64,000 nt of DNA from an uncultured Draconibacterium sp. (GCF_963677155.1 NZ_OY781884.1:1038001-1102000); one strand, 5' to 3'. Positions 26,787 to 36,313 are shown, counted from the stretch's first letter. The notes: generated from the sequence alone by a model not told the origin. A program made the numbers and translations.

Positions 26787-27205
26787 ACTTCTTCCAACAC
26801 TATTCCCGCCTCTTCAAATTTACTTTCCAAAATTTCGGGCGATAACGGACGGCCATTTTTTGTTAGTACCGAAGTAATGCGGCCTTTTACCATCAGCTTT
26901 TCATCGGCTTTACGAATTACCTCCTGCAAAAATACAATACGCAAACGACCTTGTTTACCAATCTTCAAACGCACTAAAAAATCGTCGCCGGGGCGTAGCG
27001 GAAATTTGTATTCCAACTCGGCTTTTATAACTACAGCATCAATTCCTTCCTCGTGCAATTGTGCAAAATCAAGGCCAACGTGGTTTAGAAATTTGTGGCG
27101 CGTATGTTCCAGATAATTCTGATAAACAGCGTTATTTACAATGCCTTGAATGTCGCATTCGTAATCACGAACCTGCATTTCAAGTTCAAAATGATGATTC
27201 TCCAT
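26783..27205 (-). CDS. Acyl-CoA thioesterase, hotdog fold (YbgC/4HBT type)
   Basis: A 140-residue hotdog-fold thioesterase. The motif YECDIQGIVNNAVYQNYLEHTRHKF holds the catalytic Asp region and a conserved His/Tyr region of the 4HBT family. Such enzymes hydrolyse acyl-CoA or acyl-ACP thioesters in the cytoplasm. A second 4HBT gene of different sequence is at 56323. The gene is downstream of the FAH-family gene but separated from it by a terminator. Confidence 0.87.
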   Translation of the reverse strand: MENHHFELEMQVRDYECDIQGIVNNAVYQNYLEHTRHKFLNHVGLDFAQLHEEGIDAVVIKAELEYKFPLRPGDDFLVRLKIGKQGRLRIVFLQEVIRKADEKLMVKGRITSVLTKNGRPLSPEILESKFEEAGIVLEEV

Positions 27206-27245
27206 TTTGTCGATTTAAAGGCTAAAGCCAGATTCAATAGTTTAT

Positions 27246-27272
27246 AATAAAACACCGGCTTAAAAACCGGTG
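27246..27272 (-). terminator. Terminator after the FAH-family gene
   Basis: On the minus strand CACCGG and CCGGTG (27267-27272 and 27253-27258) form a stem around an 8-nt loop and are followed by TTTTATT. It separates the FAH gene from the thioesterase. Confidence 0.7.
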
Positions 27273-27293
27273 CAAGATATTCTAATTTAATTC

Positions 27294-27908
27294 CTATTTA
27301 ATCTCAAAGTCAAGCAATTTTTTGTCTTCCAAATACCCTTCCAAACGATCGCCAATGGCAACCGGACCAACATTTGCAGGCGTTCCGGTGTAAATCAGGT
27401 CGCCAATTTTAAGGGTAACGTATTTCGAGATATGGGCAATCAACTCATCAAAATCGAAGATCATCATTCCTGAATGTGATTCCTGCACCGTATCTCCGTT
27501 TATGTCCAGACGAAAACTGATCGCTTCCTGATCGGGGAAAATAGTTTTTGGCAAAAAAGTATTGCTTAAAACTGCCGACTTATCAAAAGCTTTTGCTTTC
27601 TCCCAGGGCAGACCTTTTGCTTTTAATTGCGCCTGTACATCGCGTGCAGTGAAATCGATTCCCAGTCCCACCTCGTTATAATAACGGTGAGCAAAACGTT
27701 TTTCAATATTTTTGCCAATACGATTTATCTTGATCACCAACTCAATTTCGTGGTGCACCTCGTTGGTCCAGTCCGGAATATAAAACGGATCGTTATTTCT
27801 CAACAAGGCAGTATCGGGCTTCATAAAAAAGATAGGTTCTTCCGGTATATCGTTCCTCAACTCCCTGGCATGAGCCACGTAATTTCTTCCTATGCAAATT
27901 ATTTTCAT
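27294..27908 (-). CDS. Fumarylacetoacetate hydrolase family protein
   Basis: A 204-residue single-domain FAH-family enzyme of the YcgM/FAHD1 type. Motifs include IICIGRNYVAHARE, EPIFFMKPDTAL, HHEIELVIKI with the metal-binding Glu residues, and GDLIYTGTPANVGPV. Relatives act as acylpyruvases or oxaloacetate tautomerases/decarboxylases, using Mg2+. The start at 27908 follows an 83-bp palindromic element. The FAH gene lies 3' of the exonuclease and dnaN genes on the same strand. Confidence 0.88.
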   Translation of the reverse strand: MKIICIGRNYVAHARELRNDIPEEPIFFMKPDTALLRNNDPFYIPDWTNEVHHEIELVIKINRIGKNIEKRFAHRYYNEVGLGIDFTARDVQAQLKAKGLPWEKAKAFDKSAVLSNTFLPKTIFPDQEAISFRLDINGDTVQESHSGMMIFDFDELIAHISKYVTLKIGDLIYTGTPANVGPVAIGDRLEGYLEDKKLLDFEIK

Positions 27909-27933
27909 GATTCAAAGCTTTTACATTTTCGTT

Positions 27934-28016
27934 GTCATTTCGAACAAAGTGAGAAACCTGTAACAATTGAAATAATAGAGCAACAGATTTCTCAGTCGTC
28001 CCTCCTTCGAAATGAC
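27934..28016. repeat. Short palindromic element related to the GIY-YIG cassette
   Basis: An 83-bp element with GTCATTTCGA at the left end (27934) and TCGAAATGAC at the right end (28016). The inner parts GAGAAACCTGTAAC and ACAGATTTCTC match the subterminal parts of the cassette at 2198-2615. Its right 34 bp differ from the cassette's right end at one position. It has no room for a gene and looks like an internally deleted, non-autonomous copy. Confidence 0.7.
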
Positions 28017-28021
28017 AAGCT

Positions 28022-28828
28022 TTACTTGCTCATCATTTTCAATTTCAATTGCGTAAGCACTTTTTTAGTGTACAGCGGGAATTCGCTGTTTAGTATCCAA
28101 CCAAAGTAACCGGGTTGTTCTTGCAAAACCTGCTCAACCGGCACTCCTTTATTCTTTCCAAAATTAAAGACTTCCACGCCATTTTCATCGTAAACAATGC
28201 GACCTACAAAATCTACATTTCGGTCGTACGACGAGAATTCGCTCAATTTATCCACATCGTTTTCGATTGGCATTGATTTTTTCCCTTTAGCATCTTCATA
28301 CTCCACTCCCTCATACTTATCGAGCTGCGATTTCAGCACTTCGTAGGTCGCTTTCGTATCAGCCATGGCACTGTGTGCATCGGTTAAATCCTGGTTACAA
28401 TAAAATTTATAAGCTGCTGCCAGTGTACGTTTTTCCATTTTATGAAATATGGCCTGCACATCAATAAATTTTCGCTTTTTAAAGTCTACATCCACCTCGG
28501 CACGCAGAAACTCTTCGGCCAGCAAAGGAATATCAAAACGATTGGAGTTAAAACCTGCCAGATCGCACCCTTCAATAAATTTAGCCAGCGTTTTGGCTAC
28601 TTCTTTAAATGTTGGTGCATCTTTTACATCCTCATCATAAATTCCATGAATTAAAGAAGCCTCTATCGGAATCGGTTGTTCCGGATTTATACGCATCAGC
28701 TTTTCTTCCTCGGTACCATCAACATTTACTTTTATTAAAGCAATTTCTACAATTCGATCCGTAACAATATTTATTCCGGTGGTTTCCAGATCTAAAAAAA
28801 CCAAAGCGTTTCTTAAATGTAACTTCAT
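28022..28828 (-). CDS. DnaQ-like 3'-5' exonuclease
   Basis: A 268-residue DEDDh exonuclease. Exo I is FLDLETTG, Exo II lies at AGFNSNRFDIPLL, and Exo III is DAHSAMADTKAT. The C-terminal 60 residues form a small DUF3820-like domain (FNFGKNKGVP, GYFGWIL). It could act in proofreading or in RNA/DNA end trimming. It follows dnaN, separated by a terminator, a neighbourhood also seen in other Bacteroidota from memory. No polymerase III alpha gene is nearby. Confidence 0.88.
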   Translation of the reverse strand: MKLHLRNALVFLDLETTGINIVTDRIVEIALIKVNVDGTEEEKLMRINPEQPIPIEASLIHGIYDEDVKDAPTFKEVAKTLAKFIEGCDLAGFNSNRFDIPLLAEEFLRAEVDVDFKKRKFIDVQAIFHKMEKRTLAAAYKFYCNQDLTDAHSAMADTKATYEVLKSQLDKYEGVEYEDAKGKKSMPIENDVDKLSEFSSYDRNVDFVGRIVYDENGVEVFNFGKNKGVPVEQVLQEQPGYFGWILNSEFPLYTKKVLTQLKLKMMSK

Positions 28829-28842
28829 GGTGGGTATGAATT

Positions 28843-28882
28843 AAAAAAGGTACCCTAAAACCTACGTTCCCGGATACCTTTT
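28843..28882 (-). terminator. Terminator between dnaN and the exonuclease gene
   Basis: AAAAGGTA (28845-28852) pairs with TACCTTTT (28875-28882); two more pairs form beyond one mismatch. On the minus strand the hairpin is followed by a T-rich run. Confidence 0.65.
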
Positions 28883-28902
28883 GGGTTTATCGTTGTATCT
28901 TT

Positions 28903-30030
28903 TTAAACGTTTATCATCATTGGCATCAACAACATCAACATGTCTTCGTCTTCCTCATTTTCAGCCGGAAGCAACAAACCTGCACGTGTTGGATCGCTCA
29001 TTTCTACCTTTACATCGCCGGTTGAAATATTGGTAAGAATTTCCTGAAGGAAGGTTGATTTGAAACCAATTTCAATTTCTTCGCCCTCGTATTCGCAATT
29101 GATACGCTCAACTGCCGAAATTGAGAAGTCGATATCCTGGGCAGAAACCACTAATTGGTTGTCGGTAATATTGAGTTTTACAAGGTTGCTCGCCTGGTTC
29201 GAGAATACTGAAACACGTTTTACAGTATTGAAGAAGTTCAGACGATCGATGATCATTTTGTTTGGATTATTAGTAGGAATTACCGAATTATAAGTTGGGT
29301 AATTTCCTTCTACCAAACGACAAATAAGCTTGTAGTTACTCAAGGTAAAAAAGGCATTCTTATCGTCGAATTCCAATTTTACATCGAACTCCTCTTTTGG
29401 CAACAGGTTTTTCAATAAACTCGCCGGTTTTTTAGGCAAAATGAACGAAGACTCGAATTCTGCTTTTGCATCCAAACGACGGTAACGCACCAGCTTGTGT
29501 GCATCCGATGCTACAAAGCTCATAAAGTCTGGTGTCAACTCCACGTAAACACCGTTCATTACCGGACGTAACTCATCGTCGGCCGTAGCAAACAAAGTTT
29601 TTTCAATTCCCTTCTGAAGCACAACATGACTAACATCAATCGACGATGCACCTTCCTCATCCAACTGTGGTTGCTCCGGAAAATCCTCGGCATTTTGTCC
29701 CATGATGCTGAACTTACCATTGTCGGAATAAATTTCAACAAGGTACGATTCACCATCGATCTGAAATGTCAGCGGTTGTTCCGGAAATTCTTTCAGCGTA
29801 TCGGTGATCAACTTTGCCGGAACAGCAACGGCTCCTTCGCCTTCAATATTATCCAACTCAAGGCTGGTAATTAAAGTCGATTCCAGATCGGAAGCTGTTA
29901 TGGTTAACTCTGTTTCGCTTAACTGAAACAAGAAGTTATCGAGAATTGGCATTGTACTTTTACTGCTGATTACCTTACTAATTGCAGAAAGGTGGCTCAA
30001 TAATTCGGTGCTTGAAACTACAAACTTCAT
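28903..30030 (-). CDS. dnaN: DNA polymerase III subunit beta (sliding clamp)
   Basis: A 375-residue processivity clamp with three repeated clamp domains. Recognised from the N-terminal MKFVVSSTELLSHLSAISKV, SDLESTLI, and the C-terminal MLLMPMMINV. The dimer ring holds DNA polymerase on DNA and binds partners through a hydrophobic groove. There is no dnaA or dnaA-box cluster in the window, so this locus is not obviously at the replication origin. Confidence 0.95.
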   Translation of the reverse strand: MKFVVSSTELLSHLSAISKVISSKSTMPILDNFLFQLSETELTITASDLESTLITSLELDNIEGEGAVAVPAKLITDTLKEFPEQPLTFQIDGESYLVEIYSDNGKFSIMGQNAEDFPEQPQLDEEGASSIDVSHVVLQKGIEKTLFATADDELRPVMNGVYVELTPDFMSFVASDAHKLVRYRRLDAKAEFESSFILPKKPASLLKNLLPKEEFDVKLEFDDKNAFFTLSNYKLICRLVEGNYPTYNSVIPTNNPNKMIIDRLNFFNTVKRVSVFSNQASNLVKLNITDNQLVVSAQDIDFSISAVERINCEYEGEEIEIGFKSTFLQEILTNISTGDVKVEMSDPTRAGLLLPAENEEDEDMLMLLMPMMINV

Positions 30031-30155
30031 TTATTTCGATTTATTTTTTTGAATTCTTGTTTTGATTTAGTTCTAATTTACAACCAATCTAAGTACACGA
30101 ATATACAAACTTTCATGAATTATCCCTACCGTGCTTCGTTTGATTTTACCCCATT

Positions 30156-32564
30156 TTATGAACGATTGTATCGGTATTTACGAACAAGGTTGTAAACCAG
30201 TGCAAAAACAATGATTAAAAGCAGTGGCAGTAGTACATTTAGCCATTTCCAGAAAGCAGCTTCCTCGCGCAGTTTTACTTTGTCGAGTAAGCGCATTTTT
30301 AACGATTGGCCGCGCAGCTGCATTATTCCCTGTTTATCATCGAGATATGAAATAGCATTGATCAAAAATTCCTTATTCCCAAAAACCTGCCCCGAAACCT
30401 CATCAAAACCAAGTTCCTGAATTTTAGGTGGATTGGTAGAATAATTTACTTTGTTGGTTATCATTCCACCATCGGCAATCACTATCATTTGTGTTGGCTG
30501 ACTTTCCGTAATCATATCAGCCGATGAATAACCGTAGTTTTCCACCATCCGGTTTTTATAGTTCGATGTAAACACGCCTTCCAACAAAACGCCAACCGGA
30601 ATATTCGACTGCGTAAACAACTCGCGTGCCGGTGGATTATTGATGTTTGCCAAACTGACCGACGACGGTGCTTTTATCCGACGTGCATAAGGCGATGTAC
30701 TCAGAATCACCTCTTTTCGAACAGTTGAATTGGCAGAAACGGTATCGAGTGATGAAACAAATTCGGTTTTTACCCAGTTCAGGTTTCGGCTAATCGGGTG
30801 ATTATCGTTGGGTGTTAGCAGTGGCGAATAATACCACGGATGCAAAGTGTAACGTGGCGGATTACCCGGCGCCGCTGTATTTACGCGAATCTGAATACAG
30901 TTTACATCCTGTAGCAATTCATAATTTAAACGAACACCGTAACGAAACAATTGGTCGCCAATATTCATGTCGTTTGGAAATGAATAGGTTTGAAATCCTT
31001 TGCTCAAACTATCGAGGCTTACCTGAACCGGATCAACCAACCACATGATTTTTCCTCCTTTCATCAAATATTGGTCGATGGCAATTTTCGAGGTTTCCGG
31101 AAATTCTTTTTTCGGATTGGCAATCACCAAAATATCAACGTCCGAATCTTTCAAATCAGCGGCCTCCATCATATCAATCTCAAAATCGGAAGAAAGTGCA
31201 CGTGCAATATCGGCCACTTCGTATTGATTAGCTTCATCGTGCCCCTGTAAAAATGCCAGCACCGACTTTTTCTTTCGCATCAGTTTATGAAATGCATTTA
31301 CCAACTCGAACTCGATGGTCTCCACTGAATGATTAAAGTTATTTTCGTAACTGGTGTACGGATTATTTTTCAGGAAATTAACCGCCAGCTCTTTGTTCTG
31401 ATAACGAATAATCGCCCCCGGAAAAATAAAACGCGAACTCACGCCTTGCTCGGTTTTATGCCCAAAATTAATTCGTGGCACACCTCTGTTTACCAGCCCG
31501 GCAATAAACTCTTCCTGCTTTTCGATATTCCCAATGCTGTATGGATTAAAAATGCGTACCCGAATTGGAGCTGAACTGTAAGCATTCAGCACAGCAATTT
31601 TCTCCAATACTTCGTTTTGTATTTTTCGCAAACCAGGCTCCAATTCGCCACTTAAATACAACTCCACCTCCACCGGACCTTCAAGGCCGCTTACCATTTG
31701 TTTACTTACATCCGATAACGAATAACGTTTTTCAGCCGTAAGGTCAATACGACATAAAAAGTTGGATGAAATGGCGAGTATCAGCAAAACGGCCAGTGGA
31801 ATTACAACAGCCCGAACTTTTGCTTTCGTTTTTCGGAGTTTTCCTTTTCGTATAATCAGGGTAGTACCATATAAAAACAAAAAGGCCATCCCAAGGAAAT
31901 AGAGTATGTCGCGCATGTCAACCACTCCACGCGAAATGGAAAGATAGTGATCGTTAATACTCAGCCACGAAAAAAGTTGCTCCAGCAAATACGGAACTTC
32001 TGCCGAAGCCACAAACTCGAAACCGAGGTAAAAGATAAACGACAGCGACATTCCAAAAATGAAAGAAACGATCTGATTGTCGGTGAGTGATGAGGCAAAA
32101 ATACCTATGGCCACATATATGGTTGCCAGGAAAAACAGTCCCATAAACGATCCCCATGTTGCACCGGTATCGATACTTCCAACCGGATTACCCAGCCAAT
32201 AAACCGACAAAAAATACAGCAAAGTGGGCAACAAAGAAAAAACAACCAACACCAGCCCAGCCAAAAATTTTGCCGTTACCAACTGGAAATCAGCCAGCGG
32301 CCGAGTTAGAAGAATTTCGATGGTACCACTGCGTTTTTCGTCGGCAAACATGCGCATGGTAATGGCAGGTACCAAAAACAGGTACAACCACGGTGCCAGT
32401 GTAAAAAGCCCCTGTAATGTTGCATAGTTGTTATCCGGAATATTGTAATTGCCCGGAAAAATCCACAGAAACAAACCGGTAACCAATAAAAAAACCAATA
32501 CCGCCAGATAACCAATCAGCGATCCGAGAAAAGCTTTTATTTCTTTTTTGAATAAGCTATACAC
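30156..32564 (-). CDS. gldFG: Fused GldF-GldG gliding/ABC-type membrane protein
   Basis: An 802-residue protein joining GldF (about 1-240) and GldG (about 250-802), which are separate in Flavobacterium johnsoniae. The N-part has six helices with ADEKRSGTIEILLTRPL, the ABC-2 motif. The C-part begins at helix 255-272, has a large periplasmic domain with KLMRKKKSVLAFLQGHDE, and ends with a membrane helix (about 770-790). GldA, the ATPase partner, is not in the window. It lies 8 bp after lpxB. In many non-gliding Bacteroidota these genes are present, so motility should not be assumed. Confidence 0.9.
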   Translation of the reverse strand: MYSLFKKEIKAFLGSLIGYLAVLVFLLVTGLFLWIFPGNYNIPDNNYATLQGLFTLAPWLYLFLVPAITMRMFADEKRSGTIEILLTRPLADFQLVTAKFLAGLVLVVFSLLPTLLYFLSVYWLGNPVGSIDTGATWGSFMGLFFLATIYVAIGIFASSLTDNQIVSFIFGMSLSFIFYLGFEFVASAEVPYLLEQLFSWLSINDHYLSISRGVVDMRDILYFLGMAFLFLYGTTLIIRKGKLRKTKAKVRAVVIPLAVLLILAISSNFLCRIDLTAEKRYSLSDVSKQMVSGLEGPVEVELYLSGELEPGLRKIQNEVLEKIAVLNAYSSAPIRVRIFNPYSIGNIEKQEEFIAGLVNRGVPRINFGHKTEQGVSSRFIFPGAIIRYQNKELAVNFLKNNPYTSYENNFNHSVETIEFELVNAFHKLMRKKKSVLAFLQGHDEANQYEVADIARALSSDFEIDMMEAADLKDSDVDILVIANPKKEFPETSKIAIDQYLMKGGKIMWLVDPVQVSLDSLSKGFQTYSFPNDMNIGDQLFRYGVRLNYELLQDVNCIQIRVNTAAPGNPPRYTLHPWYYSPLLTPNDNHPISRNLNWVKTEFVSSLDTVSANSTVRKEVILSTSPYARRIKAPSSVSLANINNPPARELFTQSNIPVGVLLEGVFTSNYKNRMVENYGYSSADMITESQPTQMIVIADGGMITNKVNYSTNPPKIQELGFDEVSGQVFGNKEFLINAISYLDDKQGIMQLRGQSLKMRLLDKVKLREEAAFWKWLNVLLPLLLIIVFALVYNLVRKYRYNRS

Positions 32565-32572
32565 CTGTATTC

Positions 32573-33718
32573 TTACGATTTATGTTCAGAACTCAAAGAT
32601 AACAAATCAACCATTTTTTCGGCTGCCCGTTTCGAGCACCCCGGCTCGCCCATTAATTTTTGCATTTCCCGGTAATCAGCCAGAATCCTTTCTCGATACT
32701 TTTCGTCGCCCAGCAAACGATTCAATTCTTCCGAAACTTTTTTAACGGTCATATCTTTTTGAAGCAGCTCTTTTACTGCCATTTTACCCAAAATAATGTT
32801 GGGCAGCGACACCCAGTCAATTTTTAAAACCGCCACCATAATATAATGCAACAAAATGCCTCCTTCAATCTTGTAAAGTACGGTTTGCGGCACCTGAAAC
32901 AATGCGGTTTCCAAAGCTGCCGTTCCGGAGGCCACCAAAGCTGTATGCGCGTTATTCAGCAGATCGTAGGTAGAATCGTAAAGCACTTTTATGCTACTCC
33001 CCTGCAAAATACCAGCGTACAAATCTTTGTCAACCGACGAAACACCTGCCAGTAGCACCTGATAATCATTCCGACCTTCAACAGCCTTTTTCATTACGGG
33101 CAAGGTTCCTTTTATTTCCTGAACGCGACTGCCCGCCAACAAGGCAATTATCGGGCGTTCATCCAAATTATTTTTTGCTTTAAATTCAGCTGCCGATTTG
33201 GCTGTTTTTTCAAATTCCGTAATCGAATCAAACAGCGGATTCCCAACATAATTCACATCAATACCATGCTTTTTATAAAAAGCCGTTTCAAAAGGAAAAA
33301 TGGTAAACATTTCATCCACAAAAGCCCGCACCTTTTTAACGCGGTATTCTTTCCAGGCCCAGAGTTTTGGAGAAATGTAATAGTATACTTTTATATTGTT
33401 TTGTTTGGCAAACTCAGCAATGCGCAGGTTAAAGCCAGGGTAATCAATCAGAATGAGGACATCGGGTTTATAGCTGAGCAGATCTTTCTTACAGAACTCC
33501 ATGTTTCTTTTAATGGTTCTGATATTCAGAATCACATTTACAAAACCCATAAACGCCATTTCGCGGTAATGTTTTATCAGCTCGCCACCAACCGCTTGCA
33601 TTTTATCGCCGCCAAAAAAACGAAAATAGGCCTCTTTGTCGACCACTTTCAGTTCCTTCATCAGGTTCGAGCCATGTAAATCGCCCGATGCTTCGCCAGC
33701 TATAATGTAGTAACGCAT
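32573..33718 (-). CDS. lpxB: Lipid-A-disaccharide synthase
   Basis: A 381-residue GT19-family glycosyltransferase of the inner membrane face. It joins UDP-2,3-diacylglucosamine and lipid X to form the lipid A disaccharide. N-terminal IAGEASGDLHGSNLM and FFGGDKMQAVGG are typical, as are LLAGSRVQEI and ALVASGTAALETAL. This shows the organism makes lipid A. Its start follows the upstream 100-residue gene by 1 nt, so it is in an operon with surE. Confidence 0.95.
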   Translation of the reverse strand: MRYYIIAGEASGDLHGSNLMKELKVVDKEAYFRFFGGDKMQAVGGELIKHYREMAFMGFVNVILNIRTIKRNMEFCKKDLLSYKPDVLILIDYPGFNLRIAEFAKQNNIKVYYYISPKLWAWKEYRVKKVRAFVDEMFTIFPFETAFYKKHGIDVNYVGNPLFDSITEFEKTAKSAAEFKAKNNLDERPIIALLAGSRVQEIKGTLPVMKKAVEGRNDYQVLLAGVSSVDKDLYAGILQGSSIKVLYDSTYDLLNNAHTALVASGTAALETALFQVPQTVLYKIEGGILLHYIMVAVLKIDWVSLPNIILGKMAVKELLQKDMTVKKVSEELNRLLGDEKYRERILADYREMQKLMGEPGCSKRAAEKMVDLLSLSSEHKS

Positions 33719-33719
33719 A

Positions 33720-34022
33720 TTACACTGCTCTTAAAATTAATACCGCAATGGCATATAAAATGGTGGCCCCCAACACTCCGCGGGCGGCCTTTTCGTATTT
33801 CAATTTTAGGAAGATCCAAAAGGCTCCAACATTGGTAAAAACACACAGGCTTCCAATCTTTACGAGCGCCTGTATTCGTCTCATTCCGGCAATATAATCA
33901 ATAAACGACATATCGTTTTCGCCAACCAGGTACACGATAAAAAAAATAATTAGTGGTAAAACCAGGCCGGTTAAAACCCCAATTCCAACTTTGTCGTATT
34001 TACTCTGTTTGCTTTTAGGCAT
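33720..34022 (-). CDS. Small conserved membrane protein between surE and lpxB
   Basis: A 100-residue protein with three predicted helices (about 14-32, 52-70, 78-98) and a positively charged N-terminus. No domain recognised. It lies 10 bp after surE and 1 nt before lpxB, suggesting co-expression and perhaps an envelope function. I recall small membrane genes at this place in related genomes. Confidence 0.65.
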   Translation of the reverse strand: MPKSKQSKYDKVGIGVLTGLVLPLIIFFIVYLVGENDMSFIDYIAGMRRIQALVKIGSLCVFTNVGAFWIFLKLKYEKAARGVLGATILYAIAVLILRAV

Positions 34023-34032
34023 AGAAGATGGA

Positions 34033-34806
34033 TTAAAACTTCCACGACTTAATTTGCTCCATGGTTTCGTAGCTAGTCATATCAACCCGAACGGGAACTA
34101 CGGTGGCAAAATTGTTTTCTAATGCAAAAACATCGGTATCTTCGGTGTCTTCGTCCAAGTTCTGAAAATATCCTGAAAGCCAGTGATATTCTCTTCCGTG
34201 CGGATCGATTCTTTTTTCAAACTCTTCCATCCATTTTCCGTGCGCCTGCCGGCAAACTTTAATACCCTGGGGTTTCCCTTTCGGAATATTCACATTTAAA
34301 CAAGTAAACGCCGGAATACCATTTTCAACAACACCCTGAAAAACACGAGCCACAACCATTTTGGCTTTCGAAAAATCTGCATCGGAGCTGTAATCTTCCA
34401 GCGAAAAACCAATAGACGGCACACCGTGTAAACCTCCTTCGATAGCAGCTCCCATTGTTCCACTGTAAATTACACTGATTGATGCATTTGAACCGTGGTT
34501 AATTCCTGATACCACATAATCGGGTGTACGCTCAAGCAAACTGTTAAAACTTAATTTTACGCTGTCAACCGGAGTACCATTACATTTAAATGTTGGCACA
34601 CCATGAATCTTTTCTACAGGCACTGCCCGCAACGGTTGATCAACTGTAATACCACAAGCTTTTCCCGACATCGATACTTCAGAAGAAATGACCACAACAT
34701 CGCCAAAAAATTGCATTACCTCCACCAGTTCACGCAACCCTTTTGCATGAATTCCATCGTCGTTTGTAACCAAAATCAATGGTTTTTCAGAATCGTTTTT
34801 TTGCAT
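34033..34806 (-). CDS. surE: 5'/3'-nucleotidase SurE
   Basis: A 257-residue metal-dependent nucleotidase. The N-terminal VTNDDGIHAKGL carries the paired Asp residues that bind the metal; SSEVSMSGKACGIT and VVSGINHGSNA complete the active site. It hydrolyses nucleoside monophosphates and short polyphosphate. It is first in surE-hypothetical-lpxB-gldFG, and a TATCTTTG element lies 5 bp before its start codon. Confidence 0.94.
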   Translation of the reverse strand: MQKNDSEKPLILVTNDDGIHAKGLRELVEVMQFFGDVVVISSEVSMSGKACGITVDQPLRAVPVEKIHGVPTFKCNGTPVDSVKLSFNSLLERTPDYVVSGINHGSNASISVIYSGTMGAAIEGGLHGVPSIGFSLEDYSSDADFSKAKMVVARVFQGVVENGIPAFTCLNVNIPKGKPQGIKVCRQAHGKWMEEFEKRIDPHGREYHWLSGYFQNLDEDTEDTDVFALENNFATVVPVRVDMTSYETMEQIKSWKF

Positions 34807-34811
34807 GAGAG

Positions 34812-34819
34812 CAAAGATA
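34812..34819 (-). promoter_or_regulatory. Candidate promoter -7 element of surE operon
   Basis: On the minus strand TATCTTTG matches TAnnTTTG exactly. The ATG is only 5 bp away, which implies a very short leader or leaderless mRNA. Confidence 0.55.
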
Positions 34820-35081
34820 ATTAGAAAATATAATCTTGTACCATCATCGCAAATTAATACAAATCATTCATTTCAAACATCCGCCTCTCTTCAAATTCGC
34901 GACCGCATGTTTTGGCATTTGCCCATTGATGTTTAATTCTGCATCTTAGCACATCCTTTCCATATTACCAATAATGGATACAAAACATTAACTATTTGTC
35001 AATTCAAACAATACGAAAAAACAAACGTTTAAATGACTCATCGTAAATGCTAAACTTTGCACGTGCAAAACAAAACTATTT

Positions 35082-36269
35082 ATGTCAAAAATTCTGAATA
35101 AAAAAGAAGGAATGCAATACCGGCGTTTTGGGAGAACCGAAAAGCACCTGAGTACCATTACTCTGGGAGGCATGCGTTTTAAACATGTATGGGACGATCC
35201 GCGGCGAGACATTCCAAAAGATACATTAGAAGAATGTTTGAATACGGTTCAACTGGCATTTGATGCAGGTATTAACCACATTGAAACAGCATGGGGCTAC
35301 AAAAAAAGCGAAACTGTTTATGGTAAGGTTTTAAATGAGGAATTGGCTGTTCCGCGTACTTCGTACCATTTAATGACCAAAGGAAACCCAATGACAGCTG
35401 ACGCCACCTACGAAATGATTGAAAACCAGTTGCGCGATTTGCAAACCGATTACCTCGATTTTTATGGCTGGCACGGAATAAACACACCCGAGTTGCTGGA
35501 ACAAAGTTGCAAAAGCGGTGGCCCGGTTGAAGCACTGTTAAAGCTAAAAGAGGAAGGCATAATAAAACATGTGGGTTTCAGCACACACGCGCCAATGGAA
35601 ATAATTGTGCGCGCTATTGAAACCGGTTTGTTCGAATTCGTAAACCTGCACTACTACTATTTCAACCAGCGCAATCTGGCTGCCGTGCAAATTGCCGAAG
35701 TACACGACATGGGCGTTTTTATCATCTCGCCAAACGACAAAGGCGGCCAGTTGTTTAATGCTCCGGCCAAGGTAAAAGATGCCACTTCGCCTTTAACTCC
35801 TATTCAATGGAATGCCCGGTTTTGTTTGAATAATCCTGCTATTCACACGCTTTCGTTCGGGATGACAGAAAAAGAACATTTTAAGGAAATGAAAAGCATT
35901 TTCCCAACTACATCGCCATGGAGTAAGGCAGATTACGAAACAAAACTAAAACTGGATAGCTTTTTATTTGACGATCCGTATGCCGTGTACGAAGGTTTTG
36001 AGATGCAAAACGATCCGTCGGGAATTAACATACCAGAAGTGCTGCGTTTACGCCGGCTATGGAAATCGTATGACATGATTGATTTTGCCAAATACCGTTA
36101 TAAAACTTTTAAAGAAAAAAGTCACTGGTTTCCGGGTGAACTGCCTACACAACCAAATCTGGATAAAATAGATACATCTATAATTCCAGCCCATATTCCG
36201 TTAAAAGAATTGCTTGCCGAAACACATAAAAAACTGTATAAGGCTGAATACAAATTGGCAAACTCTTAA
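35082..36269 (+). CDS. Aldo/keto reductase family oxidoreductase
   Basis: A 395-residue NAD(P)H-dependent oxidoreductase of the aldo/keto reductase TIM-barrel fold. FGRTEKHLSTITLGGMRF at the N-terminus, NHIETAWGYKKSETVYG with the usual catalytic Asp-Tyr region, and HLMTKGNP with the Lys are visible; GWHGI provides the His. The usual Asp in 'IDTA' is Glu here. It continues to a C-terminal extension of about 110 residues of the COG1453 type, but without the Cys-rich ferredoxin motif usually found there. Substrate unknown. Confidence 0.83.
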   Translation: MSKILNKKEGMQYRRFGRTEKHLSTITLGGMRFKHVWDDPRRDIPKDTLEECLNTVQLAFDAGINHIETAWGYKKSETVYGKVLNEELAVPRTSYHLMTKGNPMTADATYEMIENQLRDLQTDYLDFYGWHGINTPELLEQSCKSGGPVEALLKLKEEGIIKHVGFSTHAPMEIIVRAIETGLFEFVNLHYYYFNQRNLAAVQIAEVHDMGVFIISPNDKGGQLFNAPAKVKDATSPLTPIQWNARFCLNNPAIHTLSFGMTEKEHFKEMKSIFPTTSPWSKADYETKLKLDSFLFDDPYAVYEGFEMQNDPSGINIPEVLRLRRLWKSYDMIDFAKYRYKTFKEKSHWFPGELPTQPNLDKIDTSIIPAHIPLKELLAETHKKLYKAEYKLANS

Positions 36270-36305
36270 GATGTATTAAGGATTTTTAAGTTTTCAACAA
36301 AAAAT

Positions 36306-36313
36306 TAGCTTTG
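36306..36313 (+). promoter_or_regulatory. Candidate -7 element for the hydrolase at 36346
   Basis: TAGCTTTG fits TAnnTTTG, 32 bp upstream of the ATG. No good -33 element was identified. Confidence 0.4.

Noticed and set aside
28903-30030. Replication origin at dnaN
   Set aside because: No dnaA gene or cluster of DnaA boxes was noticed nearby; dnaN often lies away from oriC in Bacteroidota.
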